Shown one piece after another: positions 9,501 through 15,691 of a stretch of DNA of 38,436 bases. A program made the position numbers and the translations under genes. Under the pieces are notes generated by a model. The model ran no database searches and was not told where the DNA came from. It saw nothing but the letters and a program-made list of their open reading frames with translations. Where the stretch lies: NCBI GenBank assembly GCA_031292555.1, contig JARLGV010000122.1:1-38436 (forward strand). Direction: 5' to 3'. The stretch is from Fimbriimonas sp. (GTDB taxonomy: Bacteria > Armatimonadota > Fimbriimonadia > Fimbriimonadales > Fimbriimonadaceae). Every line of letters begins with the position of its first letter. The first letter of the stretch is position 1.

Positions 9501-9923
9501 GTCCCTTTCCAGAAAGGTCGGCGTGCCGACCGCGAGTTCGATGCGGTCGATAAATCGCTGGCCGTCGATCGTGACTGACTCGGTCCGAGGTCCATCGGAG
9601 GTGAAGGACAGGCGAACACGGTATTGCGCACCAGGCTGCATTCCCGTGTAGACGAACGCGACTTGTTCGCCGAAGGCAACATGACGAAGGGGAGTGTTCG
9701 CCGGCGACTCGAAAGTGTAGAACTGCGCGCCTGGCGCCAAATGGGTTCGATGCGATGAGTCGGCAATCACGTCGGAAGCAACCGTATGCCAGCGCGGCAC
9801 TTGTGCCTTGGCACCACCGCATAGGATCGCGGCCAGGGACAGCGCGATGCAAAGGGTCCTACCAGGTTGCCGAGAGGACTCTGGGGTTGCCAGAGAAGGA
9901 AGAAAGGAGCAGACCTGCGCCAT
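6504..9923 (-). CDS. Secreted glycoside hydrolase family 2 (beta-galactosidase-like) enzyme
   Basis: The 1139-residue product begins at an ATG at 9923; the frame extends to a TTG at 9986, but that would put an extra 21 residues before the signal peptide. A hydrophobic export segment (CIALSLAAILCGGAKA) ends near residue 40. Domains in order are a malectin/CBM-like beta-sandwich (about 42-180), GH2 sugar-binding domain (about 215-370), Ig-like domain (about 375-480), TIM barrel (about 480-760) and a beta-rich C-terminus resembling LacZ domain 5. Within the barrel, RGVCRHEVHP, acid/base Glu592 in LANES and nucleophile Glu659 in QFGEF are intact. It probably cleaves beta-galactosides or related glycosides of plant or microbial polysaccharide outside the cytoplasm. 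The exact substrate is not predictable. No strong ribosome binding site is seen before 9923. Confidence 0.88.
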   Translation of the reverse strand: MAQVCSFLPSLATPESSRQPGRTLCIALSLAAILCGGAKAQVPRWHTVASDVIADSSHRTHLAPGAQFYTFESPANTPLRHVAFGEQVAFVYTGMQPGAQYRVRLSFTSDGPRTESVTIDGQRFIDRIELAVGTPTFLERDLPPYDFAKGRIALEINRVSGPNAVVSAVEILSDSPKSLAPYKPAAESDADPKVSPSELAAVMPILTPRPKGHLVDLSGSWKFSATPAAGFEKATSQPDWTGIAVPGEWVMQGFQVKPGTWAGYFRTFSYLAPYLDRRIKIRFSAVYSLCRVYVNGKYVGGHEGGFVPFECDITGAIRQGLNTLALAVCSESKLDVLSSASTYAAHPLGGITRKVQLFEVPAIHISDLRVETRFDAQFRNAVLIAHCLLSSGSNKTQGGFALSGSVLGKRRERTFPELRPGGAIRVDLEIPISHPPKWDCEHPNLRTLDIFLRKRHQTTEVVSESVGFRQVDIKGNQVFVNGCPIKLRGVCRHEVHPILGRALSEALWKEDARIFREMNCNFIRTSHYPPAEEFLTECDQRGLFVELEAPLCWVREDVRGADAFRHILRAELDTVWGYPNHPCVIVRSLANESAWTPTFAKAAAYVRLADPTRPLSFHDQCWGSYNNRRSNMPIGIFHYPDMNGPAAADLEPRPIQFGEFCHLNTYNRRETFTDPGVRDYYGYAIKPMWDRMYRSKGNLGGSIWSGVDDVFLLPDGRGVGYGEWGPIDGWRRLKPEAWNIKKAYSPVRVLSAKTTGGKTVITLENRHVFSDLAELKIEWAMLRSPSAEPTTRLEPCKAHLAPGKTGTFTIPTAAGSYLLLRFIEPDGMMADVERLPLGSLQPSPVAPQSISHSGPLRIQESDSVITVGGDSFSWMIDKTSGQIAQGVAQGQTILTGGPTLMMLPLTSGPCATEYGQTIQPLNDVCTNWRHRSVAVAKSDSSVTIKVAGSYDEASGSYSMTFDSTGGLRVDYSFTSKIDMSPRQWGMAFTVPASQSRITWKRDTLWTAYPAGHIGRPEGTASAVLLGHIAYLSRTKPSWPWEQDENALGSADFRSTRAHIRSFTIDDPSRKLGLTLASDGRQAVRAWRLGTDRIGWLAAAFNTGGGESFLSNASYSSEFRPIHVGSVLSDRISIKVTEPR

Positions 9924-10003
9924 CAACCAGACTTTACTGTGCCTTCGTGCCCCTGGAACGGCAATTCGATACCGGGTTCCGGACAAACGGTTTGGTGTTC
10001 GGC

Positions 10004-11800
10004 CTATTGCTCGATAAAGTCGGCAAGTGCTTTGACCGCACCCTCGACCGAAAGCTCCTCGGTATCGACCACGATGTCCGAGTTGTCCGGTTCCTCAAAG
10101 GGCGCCGATACTCCGGTGAAGCCGGGCAGCTGGCCCGATCGGGCTCGCCGGTAATGACCCTTGGGATCGCGTCGCTCGCACTCCGCGAGACCCGTCTTAA
10201 CGTAGACCTCGGTGTAGAGATCGCCGAGAATGTTGCGAATCATGCGCCGGTCGGAGTTGAGTGGCGTGATGAACGAGCAGACGGTGACGTGCCCAAGCCG
10301 AGCGATGAGGCCCGCCACGTGGGCAGCCCGGCGCAAATTCTCAGACCGATCTTCGGGGCTGAACCCGAGGTCGCAGTTCAGGCCGGTTCGAAGATCGTCG
10401 CCATCGAGCCGGGCGGCTTGGATGCCGTCGAGCTTGAGTTGCTCGACAAGAGCGTCCGCGATCGTCGATTTACCCGCGCCGGAAAGGCCGGTCAGCCAGA
10501 GAACCCGCTCCGTTCGTTTGGTGCCGGCGAACTGGTCTCCTCGGGTGGCACGGGTGATCATACCGGCGGCCACCACGTTGTTGCCGACCGGATCGATAAG
10601 CAGGAAGGAGCCCATCGCCCGGTTATGCTCGAAGGTGTCCAGGAAGAGCGGACGCCCGGTGGTGACCACGATTCGGCCCACGTCGTTCATCTCCAACCGA
10701 TGGCTCTCGTCTCGGTGGAGGGTGTCGACGTCGAACCGGTACACGACGTCTTCCAGCGTCGCCGAGGTCTCGCGGGTTGTCTGCCTCAAGACGTACGGTT
10801 TGCCGATCACCGAGTGCTCGGCCGACATCCAGCAGACGACCGCTTCGAATGCCTGAGTCATGGAAGGCATGTTGCGGGGCCGCACCACCATATCGCCTCG
10901 ACTCACGTCGACCTGGCGATCGAGCGTAAACAAGACGTTGGTGCCGGCTGATGCTTGAAGAGTTGGGCCATCCAAGTTGAACAGATCGGTAATATAGGCG
11001 CGCTGTCCCGAGGGAAGGGTAACGATCTCTTCTCCGATGCGAATCGTGCCGCTGGCCACCATGCCCATGTAGCCACGGAAGTCCTGGTTTGGGCGAACGA
11101 CGTATTGAACCGGTAGCCGAAGGTCGGTCGGGCCGCGTCTGCCCTCCGACGAGAGCGACTCGAGGAACTCGAGGACCGACGGGCCTTGGTACCACGGCAT
11201 GTTTTGGCTACGCTCGGCGACGTTGTCGCCAAGCAGCGCCGAAACCGGGATAAAGTGCAATTTTGGCAGCGATAACTTGGATGAATACTCGGTGAACGCC
11301 TGTCGAATCGCAGTGAAAACATCTTCCGAGAATCCGACCAGGTCCATCTTGTTGATGACGATCACCACCTGGGGAACCCGCAACAGGGAAGTGATGAAGG
11401 CGTGTCGCTTGCTCTGATCGGTGATCCCGTTACGGGCGTCGATCAGGATCAGGGAGGCATCCGCGGTGGAAGCGCCCGTGATCATATTTCGCGTGTACTG
11501 CCGATGTCCGGGGGTATCGGCGACGATGAATCGCTTCTTTGGAGTCGCGAAATAACGATACGCGACGTCGATGGTGATCCCTTGCTCGCGCTCGGCTCGC
11601 AGGCCGTCGGTCAGAAGGGCGAGGTTGACCTCTGCCTCGCCACGATGTTCGCTGGCTCGCTTCAGGGCGTCGTACTGGTCTTCGAAGATCGACTTTGTAT
11701 CGTAGAGCAGGCGGCCCAGGAGGGTGCTTTTGCCGTCGTCGACGCTTCCAGCTGTCGAGATGCGGATGATCTCAAGGTCTTGGGTGGTCTGAGGTTCCAC
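10004..11800 (-). CDS. cysNC: Bifunctional sulfate adenylyltransferase subunit 1 / adenylylsulfate kinase
   Basis: This 598-residue fusion joins CysN and CysC. The N-terminal GTPase half has the P-loop GSVDDGKS (18-25), DTPGH (95-99) and NKMD (about 150), followed by EF-Tu-like beta-barrel domains. The C-terminal part is APS kinase with its own P-loop GLSGAGKST (about 435-444) and a typical DGDD(L)R segment. CysN, with CysD, hydrolyses GTP to drive ATP plus sulfate to APS; the kinase domain then makes PAPS. It is cytoplasmic and feeds sulfate assimilation or sulfation. The GTG start at 11800 directly abuts the cysD stop codon, so the two are translationally coupled. PAPS reductase and other cys genes are not in the window. 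Confidence 0.95.
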   Translation of the reverse strand: MEPQTTQDLEIIRISTAGSVDDGKSTLLGRLLYDTKSIFEDQYDALKRASEHRGEAEVNLALLTDGLRAEREQGITIDVAYRYFATPKKRFIVADTPGHRQYTRNMITGASTADASLILIDARNGITDQSKRHAFITSLLRVPQVVIVINKMDLVGFSEDVFTAIRQAFTEYSSKLSLPKLHFIPVSALLGDNVAERSQNMPWYQGPSVLEFLESLSSEGRRGPTDLRLPVQYVVRPNQDFRGYMGMVASGTIRIGEEIVTLPSGQRAYITDLFNLDGPTLQASAGTNVLFTLDRQVDVSRGDMVVRPRNMPSMTQAFEAVVCWMSAEHSVIGKPYVLRQTTRETSATLEDVVYRFDVDTLHRDESHRLEMNDVGRIVVTTGRPLFLDTFEHNRAMGSFLLIDPVGNNVVAAGMITRATRGDQFAGTKRTERVLWLTGLSGAGKSTIADALVEQLKLDGIQAARLDGDDLRTGLNCDLGFSPEDRSENLRRAAHVAGLIARLGHVTVCSFITPLNSDRRMIRNILGDLYTEVYVKTGLAECERRDPKGHYRRARSGQLPGFTGVSAPFEEPDNSDIVVDTEELSVEGAVKALADFIEQ

Positions 11801-12724
11801 CTAAAAATACCCCTTGGTCTTGCGGTCTTCCATTGCCGACTCCGACCGTTTGTCGTCGACCCGCGTTCCCCGTTCGCTTGTGCGCGAGGCTGAAATCTCG
11901 GCGATCACCTCATCCAGCGTCGCCGCGCCTGAAACGACCGCGCCCGTGCAGGTGGCGTCGCCGATCGTTCGAAAACGCACCGTCATCCGTTCCGGTTTCT
12001 CCCCTTCGATGGGGATGAGGAACTCGGTATAGGCGAGCAAACCGCCTTCGCGCTCGACGACGAGCCGTTCGTGGCTGAAGTACAGGGATGGCACCGGAAT
12101 CTTCCTGGCTCGGATGTAGTCCCATACGTCGAGTTCGGTCCAGTTGCTGAGGGGGAACACCCGGAACTGCTCACCCCGGTTTTTGCGCCCGTTGTAGAGG
12201 CTCCATAGCTCGGGACGTTGGTTCTTGGGATCCCATTGTCCCTGTATGTTTCGGTGACTGAAGAACCGCTCCTTGGCGCGTGCCTTCTCTTCGTCCCGCC
12301 GGGCCCCGCCGATACAGGCGTCCAGCTGGAGTTCCTCGATGGCGGTCAGCAAGGTCACCGTCTGAAGCACGTTTCGGCTGCGGTTCGGGCCAGTCTCTTC
12401 CTGCACGAGCCCGGCGTCGATCGAGTCCTGAACGTACCGGACGACGAGTTTGGCGGAGAGGCGCTCGACCAACTCGTCGCGAAAGACGAGCGTCTCGGGA
12501 AAGTTGTGCCCCGTATCGATATGCATCAGCGGGAAGGGAATCGGCGCGGGAGCAAAAGCTCTTTGTGAGAGATAAGCAAGGACGATCGAGTCCTTGCCTC
12601 CGGAGAAGAGAAGGGCGGGCCGTTCGAACTGGGCCGCCGTTTCTCGAATGACATAGACCGCTTCCTCTTCAAGCTCCCTTAGGGCAGGCGTCATCCCTGC
12701 GGTCTCGGCGTGCATCGTCGGCAT
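11801..12724 (-). CDS. cysD: Sulfate adenylyltransferase subunit 2
   Basis: The 307-residue product is CysD, the catalytic subunit of ATP sulfurylase. The PP-loop SGGKDS is at residues 41-46 in FERPALLFSGGKDSIVLAYL, followed by HIDTGHNFPE, and GGARRDEEKARAKER is also typical. The length matches the family. It forms a heterodimer with CysN and converts ATP plus sulfate into adenosine 5'-phosphosulfate. ATG at 12724 is used, with ATG at residue 11 a possible alternative. A TATAAT box lies only 9 bases upstream, so the transcript is probably leaderless or nearly so. It is the first gene of the cysD-cysNC operon and is divergent from the hydroxylase gene. Confidence 0.95.
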   Translation of the reverse strand: MPTMHAETAGMTPALRELEEEAVYVIRETAAQFERPALLFSGGKDSIVLAYLSQRAFAPAPIPFPLMHIDTGHNFPETLVFRDELVERLSAKLVVRYVQDSIDAGLVQEETGPNRSRNVLQTVTLLTAIEELQLDACIGGARRDEEKARAKERFFSHRNIQGQWDPKNQRPELWSLYNGRKNRGEQFRVFPLSNWTELDVWDYIRARKIPVPSLYFSHERLVVEREGGLLAYTEFLIPIEGEKPERMTVRFRTIGDATCTGAVVSGAATLDEVIAEISASRTSERGTRVDDKRSESAMEDRKTKGYF

Positions 12725-12733
12725 CGGTTGCCT

Positions 12734-12762
12734 ATTATACGGTTACCGCCCCGTGAGATGAA
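12734..12762 (-). promoter_or_regulatory. Predicted cysD promoter
   Basis: On the minus strand a perfect -10 box TATAAT occupies 12739-12734, with a weak -35 candidate TTCATC (12762-12757) at 17-base spacing. The ATG of cysD is 9 bases downstream of the -10, which places the expected transcription start almost at the start codon. Confidence 0.5.
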
Positions 12763-13037
12763 AAGCTTGCGCCAACCGCATCCTAAAGTCCAAAAGAGCT
12801 GCTTCGAGAGGCGTCGGCACGGATGCTAGAGAGCCAGTAATTGTTGCAGGGCTGTATTGACCCGCCTGGGGCCTTCCTCGGACAGTTAAGTGCAGCGCAA
12901 TTATCCACACTTGGGCCGATCAATCGTCTCGAATTTTGGAAAAGTAGTACAATACACAGGCGACCGTCGACTCCGGCGTATTGCCGGATGAACCGTTGAA
13001 CACCTCCCACGATCATGATTCGGAAGGACAGTCCCAT

Positions 13038-13898
13038 GTGCCCTTCGCTCAGTTCTTCTTCTTTACTTTCCTCCAGTGCGCGCTGGCGGTAGTCCTATTT
13101 CGCTATGCCAAACCGGCGGTATTTGCAGAGGAGCTGCGCCATCCTGGCACGCTCATCGCATGGACCGCCCTGTTCGGCATTCCGCTCAGCCTATTTGAAT
13201 ACCTGTATCACCGGTATCTGCTGCATTCGGCAGTTCTGCCGTTCCTCAAGGCGATGCACAGGTCCCACTCCCATCACCACGGTCTGACCGCGGTGAAGGC
13301 GTCGGTCCAGGCAAAACAGCCGGAGATGTTGGTGCCCGTAGCGAACGAGTACGCAGTCGAGCATGATCACCAGGAAGAGGATATGATGTTCCCGATCTAC
13401 GCGCTGTCGATCTTCCTCGCGTTGTTCTCGGTGATGTTGGGTCTGCCGTGCAAACTGATCTTTCCCGGCCAGCCGGTGTTCATTGGTCTGATCGCTTCGG
13501 TGACGCTGTACTACGGCGCCTATGAGTTCTGGCACGCCGTGATGCATCTGCCTTACGATCGCTTCTGGAAGCCGTTGATTGAGTCGAAGAAGGTCGGGCC
13601 AGTTGTCCGGCACGTGTATGGATTCCACCTGATGCACCACTGGCGTCCGACTGCGAATCTCGCCGTCGTCGGTCTGTGGGGCGTCGCGGTCTGGGATCAC
13701 GTGTTCGGCACCCATCACCGCCCGGAGCGCACGCCCCTGGTCGGCGCCCAAGTGAACTACTACGACGCCGCCCTGAAGGGCCCCCGCTGGCCGGTCTCCG
13801 CTTTCGATCGCTGGCAAGCCAAGCTCTACCAGTGGTCAAGGAAAGTAGAAGCCACCTGCGCCCGAATCTTCCTCGGCGCCGGGCGAACCAAGGGTTAG
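13038..13898 (+). CDS. Membrane fatty acid hydroxylase / sterol desaturase family protein
   Basis: This is a polytopic membrane protein of 286 residues from GTG 13038, which has AAGGA upstream. The frame also reaches a TTG at 12981, adding a hydrophilic 19-residue extension without a visible ribosome binding site. Hydrophobic helices start at once (FAQFFFFTFLQCALAVVLF). The family's histidine clusters that hold a non-haem di-iron centre are present: HRYLLH (58-63), HRSHSHHH (74-81), WHAVMH (165-170) and HLMHHW (197-202), plus a late DHVFGTHH. Members hydroxylate or desaturate lipids such as fatty acids, sterols or carotenoids at the cytoplasmic membrane using oxygen. The substrate is not evident. 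The gene is single and divergent from cysD. Confidence 0.83.
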   Translation: MPFAQFFFFTFLQCALAVVLFRYAKPAVFAEELRHPGTLIAWTALFGIPLSLFEYLYHRYLLHSAVLPFLKAMHRSHSHHHGLTAVKASVQAKQPEMLVPVANEYAVEHDHQEEDMMFPIYALSIFLALFSVMLGLPCKLIFPGQPVFIGLIASVTLYYGAYEFWHAVMHLPYDRFWKPLIESKKVGPVVRHVYGFHLMHHWRPTANLAVVGLWGVAVWDHVFGTHHRPERTPLVGAQVNYYDAALKGPRWPVSAFDRWQAKLYQWSRKVEATCARIFLGAGRTKG

Positions 13899-13935
13899 CT
13901 TGGGGAAGCGTTTTGTTCGTAGTGGTTTGGGACTC

Positions 13936-13957
13936 CTGGGCGAGAGACATCGCCCAG
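13936..13957 (+). terminator. Hairpin after hydroxylase gene
   Basis: CTGGGCGA (13936-13943) and TCGCCCAG (13950-13957) form a perfect 8-bp stem with a 6-base loop, 38 bases after the stop codon. There is no T tract, so it is a tentative terminator. The rest of 13899-14159 holds no gene; 14080-14101 is a C/T-rich tract. Confidence 0.45.
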
Positions 13958-14141
13958 AAGAACCTGAGCAAGTGAGTGGCGGCCTCCCCCGACAAATACT
14001 CGGGCATTCCAACCACCGTTATGGACCCGCCCACGGCACTCCACAACTCCATCACTCCTCTACTCCGATTGCCCCGCCCCTTTTCCCCCTTTTTCCTCCT
14101 GGCCCGTCCCTGCCCCTAGACCCTGACGCCAGATCCATGGG

Positions 14142-14147
14142 TACAAT
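14142..14147 (+). promoter_or_regulatory. Possible -10 box for tRNA-Asn
   Basis: TACAAT ends 12 bases before the first base of the mature tRNA. No convincing -35 box was found at normal spacing. Confidence 0.3.
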
Positions 14148-14159
14148 CCTGTCTCGTAC

Positions 14160-14235
14160 TGCCGCATAGCTCAGTTGGTAGAGCAGCTGACTGTTAATCA
14201 GCGGGTCCTAAGTTCGAGTCTTAGTGCGGCAGCCA
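14160..14235 (+). tRNA. tRNA-Asn (anticodon GTT)
   Basis: The 76-base cloverleaf has acceptor arms TGCCGCA and TGCGGCA, a D-loop with AGTTGGTAGA, an anticodon stem GCTGA/TCAGC around loop CTGTTAA (anticodon GTT at 14193-14195), and a T-loop TTCGAGT. G is the discriminator base and CCA is encoded. It reads AAC/AAU codons. It lies exactly between the housekeeping region and the eCIS side of the window. Confidence 0.96.
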
Positions 14236-14353
14236 TCCTCTTCCTGGTACGTCTGGTCTAGACCAAGACGGAGATCAATACTCCGGTTCCTGTTCCAATC
14301 CCTGGTGTCGCCATGGAAGTGCCCCGATCGATTTCCAGTGTGGGATTTTCGAG

Positions 14354-14551
14354 TTGAAGCCTGCTCGTGTCCTCCTCTTCGGCTCGCGCGCACGGGGTGA
14401 TGCGGGCCTTCACTGTGACTTCGACCTCGCATTTCAGGTTGTCGCCAACAGCACAATCTGGCATCGGTTCGCCGCCGAGATGGCACTGGACGCACCCACA
14501 CTGTACGGAATGGACGTCGTCCGATACGAAACCGCCGTCGCGCCTGAGTGA
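14354..14551 (+). CDS. Minimal MNT-type nucleotidyltransferase (possibly truncated)
   Basis: The 65-residue frame contains the complete active-site signature of MNT/HI0074-like minimal nucleotidyltransferases: GSRARGDA followed by DFDLAF, that is GS-x10-DxD, with the third acidic position in MDVV near the end. These domains transfer nucleotides (AMP from ATP) and are often the antitoxin of HEPN-MNT toxin-antitoxin pairs. The ORF starts at TTG and ends at a TGA just after the third motif, so it lacks about 20-30 C-terminal residues usual for the family. In-frame codons after the TGA read FMRELGASEV, which could be eroded sequence. No HEPN gene is visible beside it. It may be a pseudogene remnant. 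Confidence 0.45.
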   Translation: MKPARVLLFGSRARGDAGLHCDFDLAFQVVANSTIWHRFAAEMALDAPTLYGMDVVRYETAVAPE

Positions 14552-15147
14552 TTCATGCGAGAGCTGGGCGCTTCTGAGGTGTCAAGGGGCTTCGGATTAC
14601 TGGGGCATGTTGCTAGAATGCTCGAATGCGTTTGATCCTTGCTGGATGTGTCGGATGTGGTGGAAGTTCCAGGCCCTTCGGAGGCTGCATCGTCTTCTAG
14701 CAAGGCCCTTACTCCGCGCAACCCTTGGTGATCGGGGCTTTTCACACATCGATGTATCGAATCTTAAGGCGGTTGTGGGGTCCTTCCAGAGAGCCAGCCT
14801 TGCTTCGAAGTGGAGCATCATCGGCACTCTTTCAGCTGTTTCTGGGAAGTGCGTGCTGCCGGGAGTGGGGATCGAGGCGCTTCAGGGGCCAATTACGGTG
14901 GATTCTGGACAACTTACCGGGACCCTCAACGGCACAACCGGAGTTCTTTCATTCACTTTGCAGTGCGAGGCTCCTAAGTTTTCCTTCGCCTGGCTATCTC
15001 TTGCTGAGGGATTTGAAGCGTGGAGATCCTCCATTGGGGGGAGTGAATGCCAAGTGGTCTCTTCGGTCGCCTTGATAGGATTCGTGTTCGCCTTTGCCGA
15101 ATTGGCCCGATGTCGCCGACTAGGTTTTTCGCAGCGATCCGCTTGAC
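14552..15147 (+). other. Interval without a convincing gene
   Basis: A long open frame covers this stretch on the plus strand (part of a frame open over 14367-15146), but its composition is unusual (Trp/Cys/Arg clusters near the start). Its first part is antiparallel in sense to the nucleotidyltransferase signature, which is read in another frame. A short piece in a third frame (from about 14625) starts MRLILAGC, a lipobox-like string, but stops after 24 codons. The interval looks like eroded coding sequence or spacer. Confidence 0.4.
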
Positions 15148-15480
15148 CTAGGCATCATGGTCTGGCGGGGTTGGTGGGGCATCTTTCGTTCGCAAGTCTT
15201 GGATGACCTTTGCGGCGATCTCTAGGAAGGTCGATCTGTCGATGTGACCCTCGTTTCCTTCGAAACCACCAAAGATCGGGCCACCGGTGCGCGGAGAGAC
15301 GTTATCGTAGCGGAATGAGTGCCAGTCCTGACCACTCTCGCGCCTCCAATTCTCGACGCTTACGAGATAGGGGCCTTGTAGTACCGTCCACCCGGCGTTG
15401 ATCGTCCAGACCCATGCGGGCTCTCCGTTGACGATCGTTCTTTCGGCGTGCGTCGGGATTGTGGAATGAAATTGCGGCAA
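15148..15480 (-). CDS. Hypothetical protein
   Basis: The 110-residue frame begins with TTG at 15480, preceded by GAGG at a 5-base spacing, and is otherwise blocked by a TGA 12 codons upstream. The product has normal protein composition, with several Trp residues in the first half (EPAWVWTINAGWTVLQGPYLVSVENWR), a Gly-rich middle and an acidic helix near the end; there is no signal peptide or membrane segment. No family was recognised. It lies 212 bases downstream of the eCIS operon on the same strand, beyond a two-tier hairpin. It might be an accessory eCIS gene, an independent gene or the 3' part of a broken one. Confidence 0.45.
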   Translation of the reverse strand: MPQFHSTIPTHAERTIVNGEPAWVWTINAGWTVLQGPYLVSVENWRRESGQDWHSFRYDNVSPRTGGPIFGGFEGNEGHIDRSTFLEIAAKVIQDLRTKDAPPTPPDHDA

Positions 15481-15618
15481 TTTGACCTCGATCTGGAATG
15501 AGATCCTGGTTTGTCAAGCATCGCTTTGTCAAGAACACCTTTCCAATAACGGGGTTAGGGTGCGGCAATGCCAGGTGGTAAGCCGGAGCGGCCTCGGACT
15601 TTTGTCGCCTTCGCCTGA

Positions 15619-15651
15619 CCCAGGGAAGCGGCACGGAACCGCAACCCTGGG
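15619..15651 (-). terminator. Two-tier stem-loop downstream of the eCIS operon
   Basis: CCCAGGG (15619-15625) pairs with CCCTGGG (15645-15651), and inside it GCGG (15628-15631) pairs with CCGC (15639-15642), separated by symmetrical AA bulges (AA on each side). It begins 41 bases past the end of the last eCIS gene on the minus strand. There is no T tract. A second perfect hairpin (CCTTCGG/CCGAAGG, 15667-15685) lies between it and the stop codon. Together they probably mark the operon's 3' end. Confidence 0.45.
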
Positions 15652-15691
15652 CTATGGTCCGTTATCCCTTCGGGAAAGCCGAAGGCAGTCC

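Noticed and set aside
9755-10951. A 398-codon plus-strand open frame opposite cysNC
   Set aside because: It is antisense to a gene with unambiguous CysN/CysC motifs and has no recognisable protein features; long antisense frames are common in GC-rich DNA.
12901-12909. TTATCCACA, a perfect DnaA-box consensus, in the cysD/hydroxylase intergenic region
   Set aside because: It is a single box with no cluster, AT-rich unwinding region or dnaA/dnaN neighbours; one 9-base match is expected by chance at this scale.
14034-14115. Pyrimidine-rich tract before tRNA-Asn as a possible special DNA structure
   Set aside because: It is short and irregular, with no mirror symmetry strong enough to support triplex DNA.
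14367-15146. A 259-codon plus-strand open frame across the tRNA-eCIS junction
   Set aside because: Its first part overlaps the nucleotidyltransferase signature in another frame, and composition is erratic. Some later segments (GTLNGTTGVLSFTLQ) look protein-like, but not enough to call a gene.
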